Source: CAVQFB01 sp963711675
Lineage (GTDB): Bacteria; Acidobacteriota; Terriglobia; Terriglobales; Acidobacteriaceae
Assembly: GCA_963711675.1 (NCBI GenBank)
Contig: CAVQFB010000015.1
Coordinates: 62,001 to 126,000 of the forward strand
Length of the DNA: 64,000 bases
Direction of reading: 5' to 3'
The position numbers and the translations under genes were made by a program. Below are positions 24,972-33,170 of this stretch, piece by piece; the first letter of the stretch is position 1; each line of letters begins with the position of its first letter. The notes under the pieces were generated by a model. It was not told where the DNA came from, ran no database searches, and saw nothing but the letters and a program-made list of their open reading frames with translations.

Positions 24972-25117
24972 GGGTAAAGTATACCATTCAGCTATAGCGG
25001 GATGCTATTCGAGAGGCAATCTACACATCTGCAAGCAAATAAAATTCCTTGACCAAGATCATCGTGCAGCTATAGCATAGACGACATTTATAACTCACTT
25101 GCAGTAGCAGGTTCATC
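24972..25117. promoter_or_regulatory. Divergent promoters with two CAGCTATAGC operators
   Basis: CAGCTATAGC occurs at 24989-24998 and 25067-25076, each with the 8-bp palindrome GCTATAGC. On the plus strand TTGACC is followed after 16 bases by TATAGC, which overlaps the second operator. On the minus strand TATACT (ends six bases before the repressor ATG) lies next to the first operator. A repressor bound to both would shut both promoters, as in lambdoid switches. Confidence 0.7.
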
Positions 25118-25333
25118 ATGAGCTCACAAAACGAAAACGAGGAGAGCAATTTCGGAGAGTTCCGCCGTAAGGTGCGGTCCGCTGAAGTGCTTTCCGCAGC
25201 CATGGAGCGACTCCTGTCGTCGCTTCACTTTACAGGCCGGGTGAGCGTGGTCGTCCAGAACGGCCGCGTCTTGAAATCCGGCTATGAGGAGGGGTACTTC
25301 CGTCAGCAGTGGGAACCGGGCACCACTCTTTGA
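25118..25333 (+). CDS. Small hypothetical protein, first gene right of the repressor
   Basis: 71 residues; Cro-like position but not Cro-like sequence. It starts SSQNENEESNFGEFRRKV and has an amphipathic helix (SAEVLSAAMERLLSSL), then a short beta hairpin (GRVSVVVQNGRVLKSGYEEG). That hairpin followed by EEGYF resembles small single-domain DNA- or RNA-binding proteins, but no family is recognised. It is transcribed from the operator-controlled promoter and followed by a terminator, so it may be a single-gene unit expressed on induction. Confidence 0.55.
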   Translation: MSSQNENEESNFGEFRRKVRSAEVLSAAMERLLSSLHFTGRVSVVVQNGRVLKSGYEEGYFRQQWEPGTTL

Positions 25334-25447
25334 ACGAGTCTCTATTTCCGTATTTCCGTTCCGTCGTGGGAAGGAGTGGCGCGGAGCGCAAGCGGTAGCA
25401 AACGCAATCATAACTAAATAATTCCGCAGGTCATCGTAAGAGAAACG

Positions 25448-25486
25448 AGCCCTGTGACCGAGAAATCGGCGCAGGGCTTTTTGTTT
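25448..25486 (+). terminator. Rho-independent terminator
   Basis: AGCCCTG (25448-25454) pairs with CAGGGCT (25472-25478), with an inner CCGAGAAATCGG hairpin, followed by TTTTGTTT. Confidence 0.85.
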
Positions 25487-25545
25487 GGCCGGAACTCAAA
25501 ATCGAAAGCAATCTTCATAACAAGTCATTTATAGCGGAGGCAATT

Positions 25546-25794
25546 ATGGAAGTAACACTGGGAGCCCAGGCCTACATTGAGCTAGGCCTCAAATACTGTG
25601 AGCGGTGCGGAGGACTATGGCTCCGTCCGAGAGGGAATGCTGGAGTTTACTGCAGGCAATGCCATTGCATCATGGCCAATCTTCCCCGTCCCCGTTTGCG
25701 ACGGGGTGGGCCCAGGAATGCGCAACCCGAGTCGGAGGCGCCGACTCAGGTGAAAGAGTTAATGGCCTTCTGCGTGGACGGAGGTGCCGCATGA
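25546..25794 (+). CDS. Small zinc-ribbon protein
   Basis: 82 residues. A single four-Cys ribbon: LKYCERCGGLWLRPRG and VYCRQCHCIM (CxxC ... CxxC) at residues 19-45, then a basic Arg/Pro tail. It probably binds nucleic acid or a protein partner. ATG has GGAGG eight bases upstream. Its stop overlaps the start of the next gene by four bases (ATGA), so it is coupled to the sigma-region-4-like protein and may modulate it. Confidence 0.7.
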   Translation: MEVTLGAQAYIELGLKYCERCGGLWLRPRGNAGVYCRQCHCIMANLPRPRLRRGGPRNAQPESEAPTQVKELMAFCVDGGAA

Positions 25795-26252
25795 CGAACA
25801 TGTGTGCTCCCACCTCGATCGTGGCAAGCAGGCATATCGATTCAGGCCGCTCGGAATGGTCATGGGGAGAGGATCCGGACTTATGGCTATATAGAGATCG
25901 TACGGTAGCGATGCTTCGGCGTTATGCTCGTCTGTCCGTTGAGGTGGGACGGTTGCCATCGTTACTCGGCCGGGAATTCTTTCGCACGCATGTGACTTCA
26001 TACAGCGTGTCCACATTTGAAGATGCGGTGATTTTCGTACACGATGTGGAGCGTAGCCTGGAGAAACTGGACCTGTTTTCACAGAATCTGATCGCCAAGA
26101 TAGTGTTGCAGGAATACACCCAGGATGAGGCAGCGAAGCTACTGCACTGCTGTCGCAGAACTGTCGGCCGGCGTTACATCGAGTCGGTGGACCACCTCAG
26201 CCATGTCTTCCTTCAGGGAGGTCTGCTCCGGCGCATGGAGAGCACAAATTGA
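25791..26252 (+). CDS. Sigma-70 region-4-like HTH regulator
   Basis: 153 residues from ATG 25791 (the longer upstream open frame is a shadow of the zinc-ribbon gene). The N-terminal half is helical with many Arg and aromatic residues. The C-terminal part (about 95-145) is a sigma region 4 or response-regulator type HTH: LFSQNLIAKIVLQEYTQDEA, then AKLLHCCRRTVGRRYIESVD. Region 2 is absent. Such proteins act as phage late-gene regulators or anti-/co-sigma factors. It is coupled to the zinc-ribbon gene and followed by a strong terminator. With the region-2-only protein in the other element, the window has two incomplete sigma-like proteins. Confidence 0.6.
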   Translation: MTNMCAPTSIVASRHIDSGRSEWSWGEDPDLWLYRDRTVAMLRRYARLSVEVGRLPSLLGREFFRTHVTSYSVSTFEDAVIFVHDVERSLEKLDLFSQNLIAKIVLQEYTQDEAAKLLHCCRRTVGRRYIESVDHLSHVFLQGGLLRRMESTN

Positions 26253-26620
26253 AGAACAAAACTGGTTGTCAAGGTGACAAAGATCACGAAGCCGGCGCAA
26301 GTGGCTGTGGGGATGCGCAATAAATGCGCTCCTCGAATGTCCCATTGGGACCTGCAAGCTTGATATTCTATAGTTAGAGAGTCAGAAACGAAGGTGAATG
26401 TCTGGGCGCACACGAGTGCGCCTTTGTTTTGGCAAATTGCAAAGGCGAATCGGTTCGAACGGCCACCAGATTAGTGAATGAAGGAGCGGCGAACATTCGA
26501 GGACAGCAACCGTGGGGCACGGAAGTATGCCGTAGAATGGAAAAGCTGGTTGCCAACGCCCGGGGCGTAGGCTTCGCGGCCGCAGCAAGTGGTCGAATAA
26601 GGGTCAGACCTGGACACGGC
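26253..26620. other. Intergenic region, terminator at its middle
   Basis: About 370 bases with no gene apart from a possible in-frame extension of the phosphatase (open from 26429) that lacks natural-looking protein sequence. Confidence 0.4.
26405..26430 (+). terminator. Rho-independent terminator after sigma-like gene
   Basis: GGCGCAC-ACGA-GTGCGCC followed by TTTGTTTT. Confidence 0.9.
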
Positions 26621-27073
26621 ATGGACATGACATGGCTTACCGACCGAATCGCGGTCGGTGGTGGAATCTGGAATGAAAAGAACATGGCGCTGGTGGCACG
26701 AGCTGGAGTAACTCACGTCATCGACATGCAGATCGAATTCGACGACACACCGCTAGCCAAGCCCTACGGTATAGCGGTTCTCTGGAACGCGGTGGACGAT
26801 GATTTTCAGCCCAAGGCTCCGGAGATTTTTGCACGCGGTGTAGAGTTTGCATTGTCAGCTTTGGATGCACCCGGAACGAAGATGTACATCCATTGCGCCG
26901 CGGGAGTGCATCGAGCACCCATGATGGTGTTGGCCGTTTTGTGCGCCATGGATTGGGATATTCAGCAGGCCATGCAGTTGATCGAAGCCCGGCGTCCCGT
27001 CGTCGATTTTGCGGACGTGTACGTGCAGAGCGTGAAGAGATTTTTGAAGGAATACACGGCAGCCGAAAAATGA
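26621..27073 (+). CDS. Dual-specificity/tyrosine protein phosphatase
   Basis: About 150 residues from ATG 26621 (MDMTWLTDRIAVGGGIWNEK). The frame is open further upstream to 26429, but that part lacks the fold. The P-loop HCAAGVHRAP fits C-x5-R, with Cys as nucleophile and Arg binding phosphate. The general-acid Asp is probably in WNAVDDDF. This is the layout of small dual-specificity phosphatases, which remove phosphate from Tyr and Ser/Thr or from nucleotides or lipids. It is cytosolic. It lies between the phage-like regulators and the secreted tail-fibre-like protein, so it could be a resident gene or cargo. Confidence 0.85.
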   Translation: MDMTWLTDRIAVGGGIWNEKNMALVARAGVTHVIDMQIEFDDTPLAKPYGIAVLWNAVDDDFQPKAPEIFARGVEFALSALDAPGTKMYIHCAAGVHRAPMMVLAVLCAMDWDIQQAMQLIEARRPVVDFADVYVQSVKRFLKEYTAAEK

Positions 27074-27300
27074 ATCCGGCCTGATCCGTGGCCGATTCGT
27101 TACTCGATGTTCTGACTAATCTGATCTCGAAAAACCTCGAGACATGCTTCCCCCAACAAATGTTGCTTCGTGATGTCCCAGTGGTGTGCAAACTGGAAGG
27201 GCGTCGTAGATCGTCTTCAGGTTGCACCCACTCGGCGACAAGAGCTTAAAGACAATCTGAAGCCAGTGCGTATGACGATTAGATGTCGAGGGAGGAGTTT

Positions 27301-30300
27301 ATGAGCAAGTTGCGCCGTCCCGCGGGACGGCCCTTTTGTTTGCTGCTAGCGATAGTATTCGCGGCCGCGGCATCCTATTCGTCAACACCAACGATGACGA
27401 CGATTCTTGATACGGTCTACAGGGCGGATGGTCTACCAGCGAGCGGCGTCTTATTGGTTTCCTGGCCTGCATTTACTACGGCGAGTGGACAGCCAGTAGC
27501 GGCAGGGACAAAGAGTGTTCCACTGAGGGCGAATGGTGCCCTGGCAGTGGACCTTGTGCCGAACACCGGCGCCAATCCTGCGGGCACGTATTACACGGTG
27601 GTTTTTCAACTCGACGATGTAGTCAGGACCGAGTACTGGATCGTACCAACGACATCGCCTGCAACGCTTGCGACAGTTCGCACCACACTCGGCTCCGGCG
27701 GGGCGACACAGCTTGTTTCACGACAGTATGTCGATAGTGCACTGGGCACAAAAGCTACGGACACGGCGGTAGTGCATAAGAGCGGAAGCGAAACGATCGA
27801 CGGCAGCAAACAATTTTCGGCTGCACCAAGTGTCCCCACTCCCCTCGCAGCATCGGATGCGGTGAACAAGGCATACGTAGATACGGCAGTCGCGAATGTG
27901 GGGAGCGGATCTTATGTGCAGAAGGCAGGGGACACAATGTCAGGACCGCTGACCTTGCCGGCTGATCCGACGGCGCCGTATCAAGCCTCCACGCGGCACT
28001 ACGTCGACAATGGGCTAGCCGCCAAAGCTAGTCTAGTGAACGGCATGGTGCCTACCGCACAGCTGGGCAATGGCGGCGCGAACGGTACGAATTGTCTTAA
28101 GGGGGATTCCAGTTGGGGTGCATGCGGCACCAGCAACAATGCAGTCTCGATTCAGGGGGTCGCGGTCGATCCGGCAGCGCCGGCGGATGGACAGGTCATT
28201 ACCTACGATGCAGCCAGCGCGAAGTACAGGGCGAAGAACGGATCGGGTGCCGGCTTAACTCCCGGAATGCAAGCGATCAAGTATGCGACAGACTTTAGTT
28301 GGACCCAGTCTCCGGCGACTGATCTAAGTACTGCAGGGGCAAAGACGGTATCACTAGCAGCATGTTCGTTGGGCGTCTCAGGCACAGAGCCGGAATACTC
28401 CGTATACATCGCCGGAACTGGAACTGCTGAGGCCGTGAAGGTGACGGGCGGTACGTGTGCGGGAAACGGGGCGGCTGGAACTTTGGCCTTCACGACTGTC
28501 AATGCTCATCCTGCAGGCTACACGTTGGCGAGTGCTTCCGGAGGTCTGCAAGAGGCGGTGATCGCTGCGCGGTTCACGCCGACGAATCCAACCGGCACGT
28601 CACAGTCGGGAAAAGTCATTGCGCCTCCCGGAGAAATCAAGCTATACGCACGAGTCTCCTTCCGTGCGGCCAATCAGACGATCGACTTCAGCGGTTCGAT
28701 TCTCGAGTGCTGGATGAACGATACCTGCCTGTTTGTCGGGGATCCCAACGATTCGAACATGGTTTCGGATGTGACCTTGATCAATCCTCGTGGGCGTCCG
28801 ATGGTGGCGAACGGAACCAAGCCCATGATCGAGGTTAACTCGCAGAAGACTCGTATATATAACGTCATGACCCGGCCTCCGAACTCTCCTAACAGTTTTG
28901 GTTCATATATTCAGGTGGATGACGACCAAAGTTTTCTACTGGACGGATTGGACACGAGTATGGGATATGGCGTCCGGTGCGACGCCACTTTCTGCGGATC
29001 TGTGGTCACTGCACCGGGTCCGTTTAACACGTGGTCGGCCGTGGGGTGGTTGAAGAATCTGAATATCTCGCCGCAATGCGGCGCCAACGGTATCGACTGG
29101 CAAAGTGGTAACACTCTGCAAGTCTCCGATAGCGTGATCCAGGGATATGCGCAATTCGGTTTGCGAGGTGGCCTGGCACGAGGCGGCTACGGAAACATCA
29201 AGCTCGACAATGTCTACATGGAGACAGGGTCTTGCCCCAATCCTGCGGGAAACATCGGGCAGGCAGGAGCGATCATTCAAGGTGGCCCGCTTTACTTGTC
29301 CGGGGGTGAAGGTCCTGGGGGCGTGGTGCCGACGTTTGCGAACAACGGATCGAATGATTACCGATACTATGTTGTCGCCAATCATACGAACTACGGGCCT
29401 TCCACTCCGCTGTATTTTGGTCGAGCATTGAGTAATGGGACGAGCAGCGTAGTCCTCACCTGGCCGGACATTCCCGGAGCTTCCAGCTTCGACATATTGA
29501 GGGTGACCTTTCCCGGCAGCGGAACAGAGACAGCACCGAATGGAACGAGCAACTACGCCGTTACCACCAACTTGTCACGCACCGGCACCTGTTCGAACGG
29601 GATATGCACATACAGCGACTCTCAGGCGGCGTTGCAGTCGTATACGGTGGCCAGCCCGGCCTACATGCCGAAGCTGACCTATTGGCCTGGCAGCGTGATT
29701 CTGAGCGCGTCCGGTGATGGGAGCGACATTCTTTCTGGCGCCACCGCACAGCTGGACAGCCTCGGTTCCGACATTGTGGCGGTGCAGGGTGGGAAGGCAG
29801 CTTCGGTCACAGCGAGATATTGCCCGTCGGTGGGAGGCTGGTCATCTCTTTGGGCTGTATGCGAGCACGCGATGCCGGTAGACACTTTCTTCCAGCAGGG
29901 CTCGTTAATCCTTCACAACGGGAGGGCAGCGAACCTGAAGGGACGCCTGAATTTCGGAACAGGCATCGCCATCCCGTCGCACATTGTGACCTTGGTGGAC
30001 TCAAACTTCGACAAGACAACCGCGACCGCAAACAATCGCCCCACGAACGACGCGAACGACTCCTATATAGGGTATGACCAAGGCGACGGGAATCCCGCCC
30101 GCATTGGAATCAGCGTGGGGGCGCCAGTTTCCATTTCCCAGTACATTGGCAATCCTGGCGATGGAGCAAACTGGAAAGAGCGTCTTACTGCAGGTCTGAA
30201 AGAGCTCAAGACCGACTTAAAGGTGAACGGGAATCTTACTGTCACGGGCACATGCACCGGCTGCGGATCGGGAGGGGGAGGAAATCAAGTCAACGGTGAT

Positions 30301-30822
30301 CTGACTGTCACTGGAAAGGTGATGGCTAGCTCGTTCCAGTCAACCGCAACCGGAGGCTGGAGTATCGAAGGGTCACCAGGCGCAATGACGCCTGCCGGTT
30401 CGGGCAATTCGAAGATTGGCTTCGCGGCGAACGGAAGACTCTCGGTCTCTGAGAGTGCAGGTGCGGTCACCGAAGTTGCGAAGAAACAGCCGCAAGAATT
30501 CACCTACACCTTTTTTGATCCAAATAACCAGTTGACGACGGCGCTGACGGTATCGTCCATTTATGTGAACCGGACAATACCTTTTCACGTGGTCGAGGTG
30601 TATTGCGAGATCGATGCGGGCAATGCGACGATCAATTTGCAGAGTGGTGGAACAAGCATCTTAAGCCCCGATTTGATTTGTTCGACCGCTGGTGCAACGT
30701 CGTCAACTTTTGCGAGTGGACAAGATGCAATCAGCGTCGGCGAGAAACTCACTCACCTGATGGTCGCAGCCGGTGCGGGGTTACACCGCTTAAATGTGGT
30801 GGTGAAGTACACGGTGGATTAG
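27301..30822 (+). CDS. Secreted protein with phage tail-fibre collar repeats and beta-helix
   Basis: 1173 residues from ATG 27301, preceded by GGGAGGAG. Sec signal peptide (residues about 12-32, FCLLLAIVFAAAASYSS). After a beta-sandwich (residues 35-130) come tail-fibre repeats of the kind in phage long and side tail fibres: SRQYVDSALGTKAT, SDAVNKAYVDTAVAN, QKAGDTMSGPLTLP, STRHYVDNGLAAKA. The middle (about 400-800) has a parallel beta-helix/pectate-lyase-like section (SVIQGYAQFGLRGGLARGG). The end has a second fibre-like section with NGNLTVTGTCTGCGSGGGG and NGDLTVTGKVMASSF. A signal peptide is unexpected for a virion protein, which is assembled in the cytosol. Hence either a bacterial surface protein built from phage parts, or a mis-assigned start. 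Confidence 0.75.
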   Translation: MSKLRRPAGRPFCLLLAIVFAAAASYSSTPTMTTILDTVYRADGLPASGVLLVSWPAFTTASGQPVAAGTKSVPLRANGALAVDLVPNTGANPAGTYYTVVFQLDDVVRTEYWIVPTTSPATLATVRTTLGSGGATQLVSRQYVDSALGTKATDTAVVHKSGSETIDGSKQFSAAPSVPTPLAASDAVNKAYVDTAVANVGSGSYVQKAGDTMSGPLTLPADPTAPYQASTRHYVDNGLAAKASLVNGMVPTAQLGNGGANGTNCLKGDSSWGACGTSNNAVSIQGVAVDPAAPADGQVITYDAASAKYRAKNGSGAGLTPGMQAIKYATDFSWTQSPATDLSTAGAKTVSLAACSLGVSGTEPEYSVYIAGTGTAEAVKVTGGTCAGNGAAGTLAFTTVNAHPAGYTLASASGGLQEAVIAARFTPTNPTGTSQSGKVIAPPGEIKLYARVSFRAANQTIDFSGSILECWMNDTCLFVGDPNDSNMVSDVTLINPRGRPMVANGTKPMIEVNSQKTRIYNVMTRPPNSPNSFGSYIQVDDDQSFLLDGLDTSMGYGVRCDATFCGSVVTAPGPFNTWSAVGWLKNLNISPQCGANGIDWQSGNTLQVSDSVIQGYAQFGLRGGLARGGYGNIKLDNVYMETGSCPNPAGNIGQAGAIIQGGPLYLSGGEGPGGVVPTFANNGSNDYRYYVVANHTNYGPSTPLYFGRALSNGTSSVVLTWPDIPGASSFDILRVTFPGSGTETAPNGTSNYAVTTNLSRTGTCSNGICTYSDSQAALQSYTVASPAYMPKLTYWPGSVILSASGDGSDILSGATAQLDSLGSDIVAVQGGKAASVTARYCPSVGGWSSLWAVCEHAMPVDTFFQQGSLILHNGRAANLKGRLNFGTGIAIPSHIVTLVDSNFDKTTATANNRPTNDANDSYIGYDQGDGNPARIGISVGAPVSISQYIGNPGDGANWKERLTAGLKELKTDLKVNGNLTVTGTCTGCGSGGGGNQVNGDLTVTGKVMASSFQSTATGGWSIEGSPGAMTPAGSGNSKIGFAANGRLSVSESAGAVTEVAKKQPQEFTYTFFDPNNQLTTALTVSSIYVNRTIPFHVVEVYCEIDAGNATINLQSGGTSILSPDLICSTAGATSSTFASGQDAISVGEKLTHLMVAAGAGLHRLNVVVKYTVD

Positions 30823-30963
30823 TGTCTAGTTTCGAGTTGTCAGTTCTAAGTGACCCCGGCCAGCGATTTGTGGCGTGCGTCCGCCGATAACATTGGGCCG
30901 CACAAGACTACAGATTGCTCGTCTCCAAGACTCCACAACGATCACCGAACGGAAAACTAAAAG

Positions 30964-33158
30964 ATGAAGAGAATGCACTCGATCGCGTTGGCGCTGCTGT
31001 TGTGCGCTGGCTCAAGCGTGTCAAGCGGGGCAACGTACTACGTAGATGCAACCAATGGCGACGACATGAAGGAAGGGCAGACGATCTTGACCGCCTGGAA
31101 GACGATCGCGAAGGTGAATGCGTCGACCTTCGCCCCCGGCGATCAGATTCTCTTCAAACGTGGCGAAGTGTGGCGGGAAACCCTGGTGCCGCCATCGAGC
31201 GGAACGGCCGGCAATTCCATCAAGTTCGACGCATACGGGAGTGGAGACGCACCGACAATCACCGGGTATCTTCCGTTAGCCGCCGGGGCGTGGGCAGTAG
31301 ATTCGGGAAACGTATGGAAGACAAGCGTGACCGGATCATCGATGAACTTTGTACAGTTTGGAGCGATTTGGGGCAACAAGCAGACCGCAAAGACGAATGT
31401 CCTGAACAATCGCGACTGGTATTTCGCTTCGAACACTTTGTACGTCTTTTCGCAGGGAAATCCCACAACCTACTACGGGTCAGTGGGCGCGATCCTGCTT
31501 CCGAACGGGCAGCCTGTTTACATCAATGGCAAGAGTTACGTGGACTTTCAGCATTTCAAGGTGACGTTCTTCGACACGTACGGTGTGCGAGTGGGGGGCG
31601 CGTCGGACCATCTGAACATCGCCAACGTATTCGTGGACGGACAGGTGCCGAACGGAACGCTTCCCCATGGGTTTTATGTCAGCGCAAGCCCGAACCCGAC
31701 GGACATCAACTTCTATAACGATGATGCACACCGCAACTACAACGGGTTCCGGTTTGATACCGGTGCAACCCTAATTCGAGTAACCAACTGTCGCGGGTAT
31801 GCCAACCGGAACAAGGGCCTCGAAGACAATACCGGCGCAGCTACATATTCGTACTCGCATTTCTTTGCTAACAGCATTGCCATCATTAACTCGCAAGATG
31901 TGACCGGCGGGATCGACGGCGGACATAATCTGGCCTGGGACACATGGCCAGCGGTTACCGGCTTCACAAAGTATCCAGCGCGAATCACGTTCACCGTGGA
32001 TGACATTGGCCTTGTGACCGGAGCAGAGAACTACATGAACAGCCTGCTTCCCGTTTTCACTGCGCGTGGATTGAAACTGAGTGTGGGAGTCACAACTGGA
32101 TACGCACTCTCGACATCACTAATCCCGACGATTCAAGGGTGGTTGAACTCAGGGCACGATATCAATTCCCACTCGTGGTCACACCAGTACTACACGAACA
32201 CAAACGCATTCACGATGAAATACACGGGGACGGGGACGGCGGCAACCCTGTCGATCAGCGGCAACATGCTGACCACGACCATCACAGGTGGACCGGGCGG
32301 TGAAAACCTGAACCTGGATCTGACCAATGCGACGTATAACTCGATTTCCGCACTGGTGGCGACGATCAACGGGCGCGGAGTGTATACGGCCACTCAGGAT
32401 CCAAGTTGTCAGGGTGCTGCTCATTCATACACTCTCGTCGATGTGAGCGCTCAGAACATCATGGTCACATATACGCCACAGTTTCAAAAAGCGGCTGGAG
32501 CCGGACGAACTGGCGACCTCGAGAAACTGGCTGGAGACCAACATATCCGGCTTAACGAACGTGAAGGTGTACGTGTATCCAGATGGAATCGAGGATGCAT
32601 CGACTCAAGGCTGGGCAGTAACAGCAGGGTATGAAGGCGCGCGTGGAGCGCTTTCCATGGGCCTGGGCAACAAGGAAGTGTACGGCTCAGGCGTGAATCT
32701 TCAGAACATCACAAGCTTTGGAACTTCGGGCATGCACGGAATGACCTCGACGCAGATCAGTGCAAAGATGGCGGCCCTCGTCTTCAAAGCCCGTGTCTGG
32801 GGTGTGCCCTACGGACTCTTCGATCACAACGGTGAGCTAACACCGACAGAAGTCGGGTACGTCCTGGACGGGCTAGTCAACGCAGGCGCCACGATGATGA
32901 CCAATACGCAATTGGTCGATGCGATCTACGGGATGTCGCGCAATGACGCAACAACGTACTACACATCGCCTACGTCCGGGCCGGAGCCCGATATGCGGCC
33001 AACCTCCCTCTCGCCTGTAGTAAATGCAGGGACAGACCTGGGTGCAAACTTCAAGTATGACCTAATCGGGTACCGACCAGTCAGTGTTCGGCTCTGGCTG
33101 GGAGATCGGCGCTTTCACTTTGATACCTCCGACTACATATCTGCTTGTCGTGCACTAA
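30964..33158 (+). CDS. Secreted beta-helix plus NodB-type polysaccharide deacetylase (two frameshifts)
   Basis: About 730 residues read across frames. Sec signal peptide (IALALLLCAGSSVSS), then a right-handed beta-helix typical of polysaccharide lyases and NosD-like proteins (YYVDATNGDDMKEGQTILTA, with repeated N-I/V-x-F/V rungs to about residue 310). From residue 335 comes a NodB polysaccharide-deacetylase domain with ITFTVDDIG (metal Asp) and INSHSWSHQYY (metal His-x3-His). The frame changes near 32.50 and 33.08 kb; afterwards the sequence continues VKVYVYPDGIEDASTQGW and ends IPPTTYLLVVH at 33158. It would deacetylate an extracellular glycan. The pairing of a beta-helix binder and deacetylase fits biofilm or capsule remodelling. 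Domain joining is visible in one open frame, so it is not an assembly artefact. Confidence 0.75.
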
Positions 33159-33170
33159 GAATTCTAAAAA

